Below, piece by piece: positions 55,536 to 64,000 of a DNA stretch of 64,000 nucleotides. Below the pieces are notes generated by a model, which was not told the DNA's origin, searched no databases, and saw only the letters and a program-made list of their open reading frames with translations. Location of the stretch: contig CM036775.1 of NCBI GenBank assembly GCA_020796225.1, forward strand, positions 1,443,001 to 1,507,000, read 5' to 3'. The translations under genes were made by a program, and so were the position numbers. Numbering within the stretch: position 1 is the first letter of the stretch; the number at the start of each line of letters is the position of its first letter. Source of the DNA: Arion vulgaris. Its lineage: Eukaryota > Mollusca > Gastropoda > Stylommatophora > Arionidae.

Positions 55536-55984
55536 GGTAGAAAAGAAAAAGAATTAAGTATACATTTGTTATCTGTTGTGTGTGACAAGAGCTCATGATA
55601 ATGATTAGTATCACATTTTGTTAATTGTTACCTCCATGTATATATGATTTATATATGATTATATTTGGTATTGTTCTATTTATCACTAGATCAGATCATG
55701 AACAGTTTGTGCGATAAACATTCTGTGAGCTGTTCTTGAAAATGTTTAAGAAATTAAAGGCTGTGGTTTTATCGTGAGTCTCTACATATTTTAGTCATTT
55801 TTTTTTCAGTTATAAGTCTGGTATATACATTTTCTTTGTTTGTTCGTTCGTTCAGTCTACATTTTGTCATTTTTTGTGGTTCAGTTATAAGTCTTGTATG
55901 TATATTTTTGTTGTTCGTTAGTTCAGTCTACATTTTGTCATTATTCTGGATTTTTTCTTTCGTTCGACCACTATGAATTCAGGT

Positions 55985-56210
55985 GTAGTCAGGACGGTAC
56001 TTCCGACTCAGGCATATGGTACCCCTGACTCAGGCTAATGGTACCTCTGACTCGGGCATATGGTACCTCTGACTCAGGCATATGGTACCTCTGACTCAGG
56101 CATATGGTACCTCTGACTCGGGCATATGGTACCTCTGACTCAGGCATATGGTACCTCTGACTCGGGCATATGGTACCTCTGACTCGGGCATATGGTACCT
56201 CTGTCTGATT
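55985..56210. repeat. 22-bp minisatellite, about 10 units, within a SINE-G-related element
   Basis: CTGACTCAGGCATATGGTAC plus CT, with TCAGG/TCGGG variants. The flanks CGACCACTATGAATTCAGGT (left) and CTGATTTTTGTGTGAATGCT (right) match the element at 21690-21815 and 11180, where the array is absent. Confidence 0.9.
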
Positions 56211-56299
56211 TTTGTGTGAATGCTAACTTTTCTTATAATTGTCCCCCGACATTCAGGTGAACCCTACTCTGACTTTTGAGGTACTTGTAATTTAAATCA

Positions 56300-56645
56300 C
56301 CAAGCAAAGGATGTGAAAAGTTACCAACAACACCAGAAAAGACAGTCACTAACATCACCATAAGAAAGAAAGTTGGCACAGAATGTTGCTTGAATTACAT
56401 TGAGAAACAAAGAATGAAGTGGTTTGGCCACTTATTAAGAATGCATCCAAACTCCACAGTATACAGAGTCTTCTACAATAGAACATCAGGAAAGAAGGTG
56501 GTTAGATGGCATAGAAGAATCCTGTCAAAGAGCAAAAATAACAATCACCCAAGCCATCAGAACAACACAAGAAAAAAACAAAACCACGACACTGGGCAGC
56601 AACCCGGTAGCATCGTGATGACAAAAGAAGAAGATGAAGTAAAGG
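56300..56645 (+). mobile_element. LINE-beta C-terminal fragment with one tail unit
   Basis: NYIEKQRMKWFGHLLRMHPN, VFYNRTSGKKV, then RILSKSKNNNHP. It ends with one 32-bp tail unit (CACTGGGCAGCAACCCGGTA) and ACAAAAGAAGAAGATGAAG. Confidence 0.75.
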
Positions 56646-56867
56646 ATCAGGAAACCTGTAGTCTAACTGTGTACCATGTGCGCATTAAAAATTATTTTGG
56701 CCCAAGTTGGCATCGAACCAGGGTTACTAGCATAGCATGTTATCGACTTTGATATCTGTTCCTTTGGCTATTTGTTCCGTTAAAAGTCGTGTCAATTAAT
56801 TTTTTAAATGATGTGTTCTGTCATGATTCTTATTCCACATTTTGGTTATTAAAAATGCTTGATCATC

Positions 56868-57305
56868 ATTGATTGATTGGACCATCATCATTGCACTTCG
56901 GTGAGTAACCATGTGTGCTCCGATCTCTTTCTAAAACAGGAAGATCTCAGCTGCAGTGCACGAACTCCGTTGCACTGGCAAGAGTCCTCAATGTAATTTT
57001 GAAGATGGTGAAGATATTTTTGAAGGAACTGTATATTTTAATATTTTCTACTGAATTTTGTCCAGGCAGCGGCTTTCCAGTCTGTTCTTCTCGATTTTGA
57101 ACTGCCAAGGGTTCTTTTACATGCTTGACTTGAACATGGGACCTACATTTTATCTTCCGTCTTCGATAGGACTAGGAACTCGATCTCACCTACACTGAGA
57201 TCAGAGATCTCTGGAAAAATATCCAGATGACTTCACGAGGGAGCAAACCTGGTACCTTTGGCATGAGAGATAAACGCCTAACCTCTGCACCACAGAAACT
57301 CCTAG
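56868..57305 (-). mobile_element. SINE-A copy
   Basis: Reversed tail GACCATCATCATTGCACTTC, body, and reversed head CCTAACCTCTGCACCACAGA at 57278-57297. Confidence 0.78.
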
Positions 57306-57404
57306 CTGGATCATCATGCCGGTTGAGACAGTGAATTCTGCAGCTTGCTTCATATGTAGGTGACATCCTCATTTTGAGTAGTGCAACACCTGGAATTACA
57401 AGGT

Positions 57405-57630
57405 CTTTGGGCATATCATGTGAAAAGGAGATTTGGAACATTTGGTGACAACAAGTAAAATTCAGGGAAGGAGAGATCGTGGAAGACAGAGGGAGAAGAT
57501 TTTGGATGGTCTGACATCTTGGTTCGACAAAAGATCGACATCAAATTGATTATTTGCACGAAGGAGAGAGAATTGTGGAGAGACATGATCGCCTATGCCA
57601 ACAGGGATGACACTTGATCGACTGATCTCT
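57405..57630 (+). mobile_element. LINE-gamma C-terminal fragment, decayed
   Basis: Frame-disrupted HVKRRFGTFGDNK, then ERSWKTEGEDFGWSDIL and ELWRDMIAYANRDDT, ending ACTTGATCGACTGATC. Confidence 0.6.
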
Positions 57631-57667
57631 GTTGACGCCTTCTATTATTTGGAATAATATCTCTATA

Positions 57668-57800
57668 ACACACAGAACGCCAAAGTAGCCCAATATTACC
57701 TAAATAACTCTACACACAGAACGCCAAAGTAGCCCAATATTACCTAAATAACTCTACACACAGAACGCCAAAGTAGCCCAATATTACCTAAATAACTATA
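57668..57800. repeat. 44-bp tandem repeat, 3 units
   Basis: ACACAGAACGCCAAAGTAGC plus CCAATATTACCTAAATAACT, three units. Confidence 0.9.
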
Positions 57801-59363
57801 TCACACACACATGCACATGTTCTGCACCTGAGATATACCAGAGCCAACTATAAACTTATGGGCCTTCGGACTCAGGTAAGAATTATGGGAAATCAGACCA
57901 CAACTACACCACGTGACCTCACATTCCAGTATTGTTGTATATACACGAATTCATTTTAAAATCAACACAAAATGCTAAATCGAAGTTATGTTATGCAACA
58001 AGTTAAGTTTAACAATAAGGAATATCAATATCATGAATATTTTTCACCAATAAATAAATATAGAGTCACAGAATAGAGTAAAATTGCAAAAAGCGTGCAG
58101 TGTTCTATCAAACATCTATAGTTTCCAGCCCCCTTCTCTGATCTAGGTCAGGGAATCACCGGTCAGTTGTCTGGCCTAGTTATCTAGAGTTGGCTGTGGA
58201 TATATACAGTCCATGCAAATTCTACTTTTTTATAATTCGAGTCTCTGTTGTCATAACACAATCACTTTCAATGATAACAAGTAAATACAATTGCAGTAAA
58301 AAAATAATTCTCTTACCTGGTCTACTTTTTAAACACAATAATTAAATTAGTATAAATGCAAAAATATTATACTGATACAGCTATAGGCCCTATGATTTAC
58401 TGATTTAATTGCATAGTCACTTCCTACTTTTCGAGACTATATTAAAATCAAATATTGTCAATAATTGTAAGCTCAAAGCAGAACTATCAACACGTAGCAC
58501 TTGCAATTGTCTTTTGTTATAATTGCCGCCTCAGCTTTTAGGAATGGCCGCGCGGTATATTACAAACAAAAATAATAGCTTCGCACTGTCAGATCAAGTC
58601 TATCGGCGAGCGCTCGTCAACGATGAACCTGCACCAGAAACCGAAATGAAAGGGTCTCAAAGGCGCTTAGGCAGAGGCGTTCGATAAATCATAAATTTAT
58701 TACATCAATATGGGAATAACATAGACCAATATAGTTATAGATATGCGTTGCGTAAAGATTTTAATTATTGAATGGTTTAAACTGTATTTTGATTTCGCTG
58801 CCTACGCCGCCCCCTTACGGTGTTGCCTGATGCGGTCGCCTCTCTGTATCGTAGCACGGCACAGCCCAGTCCTCTTCATTTGTCGTCACACTGTTACCGG
58901 GTTGTTGAAATTTAATTATAGAAAACAATAAGTAAAAAACGAAACTATAAATTCACTGCCAAACTGCTTCCTGTTGTTTTTCGTTGTGTACATAATATAG
59001 TCTGCAAAGCGCAGCCAGTCTTAGTCCCGGGCTAAGTCATTTCGAGAAGTACCGGCACTTTTTACCGCTATCTGCTAGTATATTATAATAATTGCAGGCT
59101 AGGTGCTGTCGTTGTAACAAAGATTGGCCGCAATGGGTTACTAGCACTTTCTTCACGAGAAGAATGTAGTTAGGTACATGTCTTGTGGTTGTCAACAATA
59201 GTAAGAGTAAGAAGAAGTATTAGAAGTCAATATCTGATCTCTACGTTTGATATCGTACATGGATTTTACACTAAAACTAACACTGATGCCGTGTTAATCT
59301 GGTTGTTGCCTATGATAATAATAATTGTCATGGACTGTTCGTATGTTATTCTATGAAATAATC
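57801..59363 (+). other. Upstream region of the clathrin-like gene
   Basis: No coding feature seen. It is less repeat-dense than the rest. GC-richer islands occur at 58535-58690 and 58795-58870. 58872-58905 is a lone LINE-beta terminal unit (TCTTCATTTGTCGTCACACT). An in-frame stop at 59322 limits the upstream extension of the first coding exon. Confidence 0.5.
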
Positions 59364-62300
59364 ATGGATGATCGAGCTGTAGACATGGCACGTTCTAGTC
59401 CCAGCCCCATACACACAGGAGACACAGGCGATGACTCCAGCAGAGAACCACCTATCACCATCAATGAATTAGTGCAGGTAGAAAAATGTCGTTTAGTGTT
59501 TTGATCTTAGTACATTGTAATTCAATGAATGTATTAGTACGTTATCAGAGATAAACTAGAAACAAGCAATGTATGTGTCCTGTCCGTGGAGGAGGTGGAT
59601 GAAAGGGTCACTTACGTTGAAGTAATATGCTCGTTTCTCATTTAAAAAGTACTCGGTTCATTCCACACTAGGAGCGATCAGGATATTTTTCCAGAGATCA
59701 CTGTTATCACTATATGTGAGATCAAGTTCTTAGTCCTATTGGAGACAAATGGCTTAGATCCCGTGTTTAAATTGAGCATGTACTAAGAACCATTGACAGT
59801 TGCAAATCAATAAAATTAGACATCAAAGCCATTGCTCTGACATAGCTCATTAAAATATTAACATAAAATTTCTACAACCGTTTTCACCATCCTCCAAATT
59901 GCATCAAAGACTCTCTCTGGTGTTACTGAGTTCGTTATTGCCGCTGAAATCTTCCTGTGTAAGAAAGAGATTGATACTTCTCACCTCTGTCCGTAAAGCT
60001 TTTTCTTCATGGTTCCCTAGGGTGTCCTTTTTCTCTTAAACTCTGTACCTTCCACATGCTTTGTGATTCTTTGATTATTTCTTCTCAGAGTATCCCAACA
60101 TGTCTCCATCTTCTGCTTATAAGTTGTTACTAGCGGTTGACCAGACATTTCTCTGATTTCATCATTTGAGTGCATCCCACTTTATTTTCATTATTTTTCG
60201 CAGACATCTATTTTCAAATGCATTCAACTTAATTTCTATATCTTTAGTCATTTTCCAACTCTCGCTGGCATATGTTAGGATTGATACTACTCTCGCTGGC
60301 ATATGTTATGTTAGGATTGAGACAATATTGGAATAGAAAATTGTATACTAAATGCTGTGTAATTGCAAGACAGGCACTGTCTTTGAACCCGCAGGAAAAG
60401 AGGAGTAAGCGAAGATCTAGAAATACACGGAGAAGAGAGCTAGAGACTGATATTAAAATAATAGGCAAGACGTAGAAAGAATTCGAAGGGAGAAAGAATT
60501 CGAAGGGAGAAAGAATTCGAAGGGATGGCAAGTTAGAGGACGGGCTGGAAGAGGTTTGTTGAAGACCTGTGCTCCATTGGGAGTTGAAAGGTGAAGAAGA
60601 AAATGCTATGTATATATTTACTGTAAGACATTACAATTTCTTGCTGTTAATGTTTCAGTTATCCCATATTGGAATTCCTAATGACCAGGTCACCTGGACT
60701 CGAGTGACCATGTTGTCAGACAAATGGATCTCAGTACGCCATGACACTCGGGCTGATTTTTCATCAAGGCGGGCAGTGGTATAATCATTTTGATGTTTGT
60801 TAATTATCGTTCATGTGTATAGATTAACAAGTTCACAAATTGTGGATATAGATCAGCATTTTCCAAACTGGGGTCAGTGAGGTACTCACAGGGGATCCTC
60901 AAGCACTTGAAGAAATATCTTTGACATTTCAAACAGAAAAATTATGTATAAAAACAGTGGTAAACTAGTTCCGTTGTGAAATCAAAGGACCCAGTACAGA
61001 CCGGAGTCTAAATTTCTGACAGGACAAAATGAAAGATCATTTGATGTTTCCACAGTCTGAGAACATTGTTTACTATTGTAACACAAAGATAATTCATTTC
61101 TGTCCATTTTTATATATAGAAACTTTTGGGGGGTCCACGGCAGAAAAATGTATTTAAAAGCAGTTTCGCGGTAATGAACAGTTTGGGAACCGCTGATATA
61201 GATAGTTACATGTTTCAGTTTGAAATATTTTTTATTGCACTCCTGACATGTCTGTAGGTGCTCTGATCTCCTTCGCAATATCTCCAACAGCTCCTAGCGA
61301 CTAACTGTACCAGTTCGATGTTGATTGATGAGCCTATTCACATGTCTGTTGTACTATGCTTTTCTGGCCAATTCAAGCTCTTGCGATCTAGCTACTGACA
61401 GGGATTGGTTTAGATGAAAGTTCTATTTGCGCCCACACTCAGTGAGAGTGTTTAAAATATCAGCTCTATCCATTAGCTGACCCCTCTCTTCCAATATAGT
61501 GGCAGAGCCAGCCTGTCTGCTCTCTCAGTGCCATTGACACCCATATGCCGCTGCACAAAGAGGAGTGTAAAAAACCCCAACTAGTTACTGCCTGTAATAC
61601 TGCTATTTAGGGCGGTGTAGCGCCCGTGTGTTGCCTGGGTTCTCAAGGGGTGCAAAGAATAGTAACACTGCGACTTACAAGGCATGTTGTAAGAGGTGAC
61701 TGAGGTAGTTGTCTAGGGAAGCTACCCTAGTAAATAAAAAGCGTAGATGAAATCGAATGTGCTGGCCTACTTGTAGGTGCATAACTGGCACAACGATCAA
61801 TAGCGTTTAGGCTCAGATCACATAGTGATATAACAGGTGGCCAATATAGAGCGTTTTAAGAAGGAGGAGAAGAAGGGCAGTGTAGGACAGGGGGGAACAT
61901 GTCTGAAATGTAATTGCCGCTTGGCTAGTGCAGTCGCTGTGAAACTGTTCAGTTTAGAATTTTTCTTTATGCCTCGACTAGACGCTCCTCCGAAGATGAG
62001 TGTAATTTTGCAAATTGTTGACACTTGTAGTGAGTGTTGTAATTCTCTTTCATTTTCCACAGGTAACTGTTCTAAGTCCAATCGAAGGGACTATTTCGTA
62101 TGCAGGATCTACGAGTGCCGATTCTGTGCTTATGAGCCCATCATATCCTATGATTGCTCTTAAAGGTGCGTGCTTAGTGATATGGTGTATTCTGTCAAAT
62201 GTGTTCAACATATAATAATAATTTCTCTCGCACTGCTATAATGCTACATAGGGTCTGCAAGTAATTTCTCCATACCGCTCTATCCTGGTCAACTCGCTCA

Positions 62301-63775
62301 ATCTCTTCCATGGAATTGAGACCAATATTTCTTTCCTCTCTCAGCAAAGTTCGTTTTAGGGTCTCTCTAGAGCGTCCTCTCTTTCTTGAACCCTTTACAT
62401 CCCACTTCAATCCAGCTTTGTTAATCTTTAATCATTTCTTCTCGTATGATCACCATATCCCATATTTTTCCCCTTATAGCAGTTGTTATTAGTGGTTGAC
62501 CAGACATTTATTTGATTTCATCACTTCTCCTGAATTCTTCCCATTTTATGTTCATTATTTTTCACAGGAATCTATTTTCAAATGCATTCAGCTTGCTTTC
62601 TATAACTTTAGTCATTTTCCAACTCTCGCTGGCATATGTTAGGATTTGAAACAAGAAATTGAAAATTTAGTTTTAAAACTATATAACTTGCAGTACCATA
62701 ATTTACATATACTGTTGTATAACATGTTTGGTGGATACATAGAGCAGAACATTTTTTGTTCCATCTGTGCTGTTCTACCTGCCTCACAGGCCGAAGAACC
62801 ATGTCGAAGAAGTGTGCACCAAGCTGATCTGTCATAAGTAACATTCTGACATGACTGACTAATTGTGTCATAACTGACTAATTGTGTCATAACTGACTAT
62901 AATAACAGACTAATAGTGTTGTCTTAACTGTGTTTCTAACAGCTGGGCTGAGGTTTGAAGTGTTTAACCTAGATTCTAAACTGCTGGTGTCCAAAGTTAG
63001 GTTTCATGAGCCTGTTATCTACTGGACATGGCTGACAGCTGATGTGATTGCCATGGTGACAGATTCAACAGTCTACCACTGGAACATAGACAATGGACAA
63101 TGTGAGTGTTACAAAAGTTGTTTGTATACATTCTATTTTGTTGTAGTTCTTTTCTCCATCTTATCTGTAGTATCGTCCGAGTGGTTACCGGGCCCAAATT
63201 TGGAGTGTAAAGAATAGAACCACTGTTACCTGCCACGCATGTCGTAAGAAGTGACTAAGGAGGTTTGGCTGAAATTAGATGCATGTGTCCTAAACATGTA
63301 GAAGTCTATGCGCTTAGGAGCCTACCAAACCAATGTGCAACGTATACACGTTCTTGGCAAAGATCAAACATATCACAAAGAGTGATTAAAATTGGTCATA
63401 AAGAACAAACGCAAAGAAGAAGATCTGTTTTCTTATTCTTATATGTTATTTTGTTATTTTTTCTTATTTTGATCTCTCGTCATCTTCTTTATCTTCATCA
63501 TCTTTTTTCTTTATCTGCTTCTTCTTCTTATGCAGTAATGGCCACATACATCGGCCATGTCGATCTCCAATATTTTCAGTGAATATTATTCATGAATTTG
63601 TCACCATTTTCCAGTTAGTGGCTGTAACATCAATGTTCTTTGTCTCTCTCTCTCAGCCTCTACCCAACCAGAACAAGTGTTTCTCAGGCACAACCGGCTA
63701 GCCTTCACAGAAATTGTTAGCTACAAAGCAGACCCTAATCTAAGATGGTTGGCTCTAACAGGACTCACTCCTGAG
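59364..63775 (+). CDS. Divergent clathrin heavy chain, N-terminal exons 1-5 (gene continues past the window)
   Basis: Exons 59364-59477, 60659-60778, 62063-62165, 62943-63101 and 63657-63775 join in frame (205 codons) with good GT/AG sites (CAG/GTAGAA, GTG/GTATAA, AAAG/GTGCGT, CAAT/GTGAGT, GAG/GTTTGT). The product aligns block by block with the clathrin heavy-chain terminal beta-propeller: LSHIGI at 39-44, TMLSDKWISVR, SADSVLMSPSYPMIALK, FEVFNLDSKLLVSK, VTDSTVYHWNIDNGQ and LRWLALTGLTPE. Clathrin heavy chain forms triskelions of vesicle coats, and this domain binds adaptor clathrin-box peptides. Ordinary animal clathrin is extremely conserved, yet this sequence differs at roughly half of positions by eye. 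It also has a 38-residue acidic, Ser/Pro-rich first exon (MARSSPSPIHTGDTGDDSSR) in place of the short usual start. An in-frame ATG at 59343 could add seven residues. This is probably a paralogue rather than the housekeeping gene. Confidence 0.82.
59615..59978 (+). mobile_element. SINE-A copy, old, in clathrin-like intron 1
   Basis: ACTCGGTTCATTCCACACTA, TTTCCAGAGATCACTGTTAT, CTTCCTGTGTAAGAAAGAGA. The head is too diverged to score boxes, and the usual 3' tail is missing. Confidence 0.6.
60005..60265 (-). mobile_element. LINE-delta C-terminal fragment
   Basis: On the - strand: LTYASESWKMTKDIEIKLNA, FENRCLRKIMKIKWDAL, then decayed. It stops at the same RT position (LTYASES) as the copy at 62228-62645. 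Confidence 0.65.
60340..60605 (+). mobile_element. LINE-epsilon C-terminal fragment
   Basis: ALSLNPQEKRSKRRSRNTRR, RELETDIKIIGKT, then three copies of GAATTCGAAGGGAGAAA (60478-60525), ending GAAGGTGAAGAAGAAAATG. It lies in clathrin-like intron 1, about 55 bp before exon 2. Confidence 0.7.
60854..61195. mobile_element. hAT MITE, 342 bp, in clathrin-like intron 2
   Basis: Exact 8-bp duplication ATATAGAT at 60846-60853 and 61196-61203. Inverted ends CAGCATTTTCCAAACTG and CAGTTTGGGAACCGCTG. No transposase. A truncated relative is at 12985. Confidence 0.85.
61571..61992 (-). mobile_element. SINE-D interrupted by SINE-B
   Basis: Reversed SINE-D in two parts (61571-61620 and 61886-61992: TTACTGCCTGTAATACTGCT, then CTAGTGCAGTCGCTGTGAAA). 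The tRNA head is missing beyond TATGCCTCGACTAG. Confidence 0.7.
61621..61874 (+). mobile_element. SINE-B nested in SINE-D
   Basis: CGCCCGTGTGTTGCCTGGG head to GGAGCGTTTTAAGAAGGAGG end. Target duplication GGGCGGTGTAG (61610-61620) against GGGCAGTGTAG (61875-61885). Confidence 0.82.
62220..62648 (-). mobile_element. LINE-delta C-terminal fragment in clathrin-like intron 3
   Basis: On the - strand: LTYASESWKMTKVIESKLNA, MSGQPLITTAIRGK, MKWDVKGSRKRGRSRETLKR, IERVDQDRAVWRNYLQTLCS. Confidence 0.7.
63170..63426 (+). mobile_element. SINE-C copy in clathrin-like intron 4
   Basis: GTCCGAGTGGTTACCGGGCC head, CACTGTTACCTGCCACGCAT, CCAATGTGCAACGTATACAC, and AACGCAAAGAAGAAGATC at the 3' end. Full length, about 255 bp. 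Confidence 0.8.
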
Positions 63776-63867
63776 GTTTGTCTTAGTTATTTCATCTATA
63801 TTCTTATTATGCATCTTCTACACTGAAAATGAAAATCGTGACATATCCTTTACAGGAATATCCTATC

Positions 63868-64000
63868 ATCATCATCAGGTGCCGTGCTGGCTGGCGTAGG
63901 CGATCATGGATCTCCACAAATCTCTGTCGTTGGTGTTTGCTATCAACTCAGATGTTGACGCTCTACCCTGCCATGAAGTCAGGCTATCCAACATTTTCTC
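63868..64000 (-). mobile_element. LINE-gamma 3' end, continues past the window
   Basis: On the - strand, from 64000 down: YLTSWQGRASTSELIANTND, RDLWRSMIAYASQHGT and the ATGATGATGATAGG tail. It lies in the intron after clathrin-like exon 5. Confidence 0.75.

Larger units (their letters stand above)
61205..62035 (-). mobile_element. LINE-eta fragment split by nested SINEs
   Basis: On the - strand 61565-61230 covers the end of RNase H (MGVNGTERE) to LQTCQECNKKYF. The upstream RNase H part resumes at 61993-62035 (GAGTGTAATTTTGCAAATTG), as in the uninterrupted copies at 27975 and 40290. SINE-D sits between, with AAGAGGAGTGTAA (61558-61570) against AAGATGAGTGTAA (61993-62005) as target duplication. 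Confidence 0.7.

Overview
This is eukaryotic, animal DNA. Coding exons are short, bounded by GT/AG splice sites and scattered among a very dense population of retrotransposons, DNA transposons and tandem arrays. The host genes (IL-17-like cytokine, KCTD/BTB protein, tyrosine phosphatase, clathrin heavy chain) and the mix of 'endonuclease-reverse transcriptase' LINEs and tRNA-derived SINEs suggest a non-model invertebrate. A spiralian such as a mollusc is my best guess, but the sequence does not prove it.

I reconstruct four host genes. (1) 3606-14779, +: a three-exon secreted IL-17-like cytokine of 167 aa, whose two introns are filled with repeats. (2) 26646-34188, -: a four-exon, 373-aa atypical tyrosine phosphatase with a complete CX5R loop. 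(3) 34358-39461, +: a KCTD7/14-like BTB protein, head to head with gene 2 across only 169 bp and carrying an apparent frameshift near its end. (4) 59364 to beyond 63775, +: the first five coding exons of a strongly diverged clathrin heavy chain with an unusual N-terminal extension.

Everything else is mobile or tandem DNA. For reference I name the LINE families by diagnostic C-terminal motifs: alpha (ATG)n tail; beta with 32-bp tandem tail repeats; gamma (VTTGKIEG); delta (SESWKMTKDIE); epsilon (ALEWNPQGKRKR); zeta (KKQQIKWFGHVSRL); eta with RNase H and a CPECN end; kappa; lambda with a C-terminal C2H2 finger. SINE families are A to I, most with tRNA-like box A/box B heads. DNA transposons include a piggyBac with TTAA sites and a nested Tigger/pogo (28468-31206), a 3.5-kb hAT/ZBED element with an exact 8-bp target duplication (35003-38484) and a hAT MITE (60854-61195).

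Layout: 0-3.5 kb LINE/SINE debris; 3.6-14.8 kb IL-17-like gene with a 59-bp satellite (4.3-6.0 kb) and a four-array minisatellite block (8.4-10.4 kb) in intron 1; 15-26.6 kb repeats; 26.6-39.5 kb the phosphatase/KCTD pair; 39.5-42.9 kb repeats; 42.96-50.2 kb a 7.2-kb 58-bp satellite; 50.2-58 kb repeats and minisatellites; 59.3-64 kb clathrin-like gene. The strongest general pattern is that many tandem arrays here are recognisably amplified pieces of resident LINEs or SINEs: 59-, 58- and 25-bp arrays from LINE-zeta, 32-bp from LINE-beta, 68-bp from LINE-kappa and 60-bp from a SINE head.
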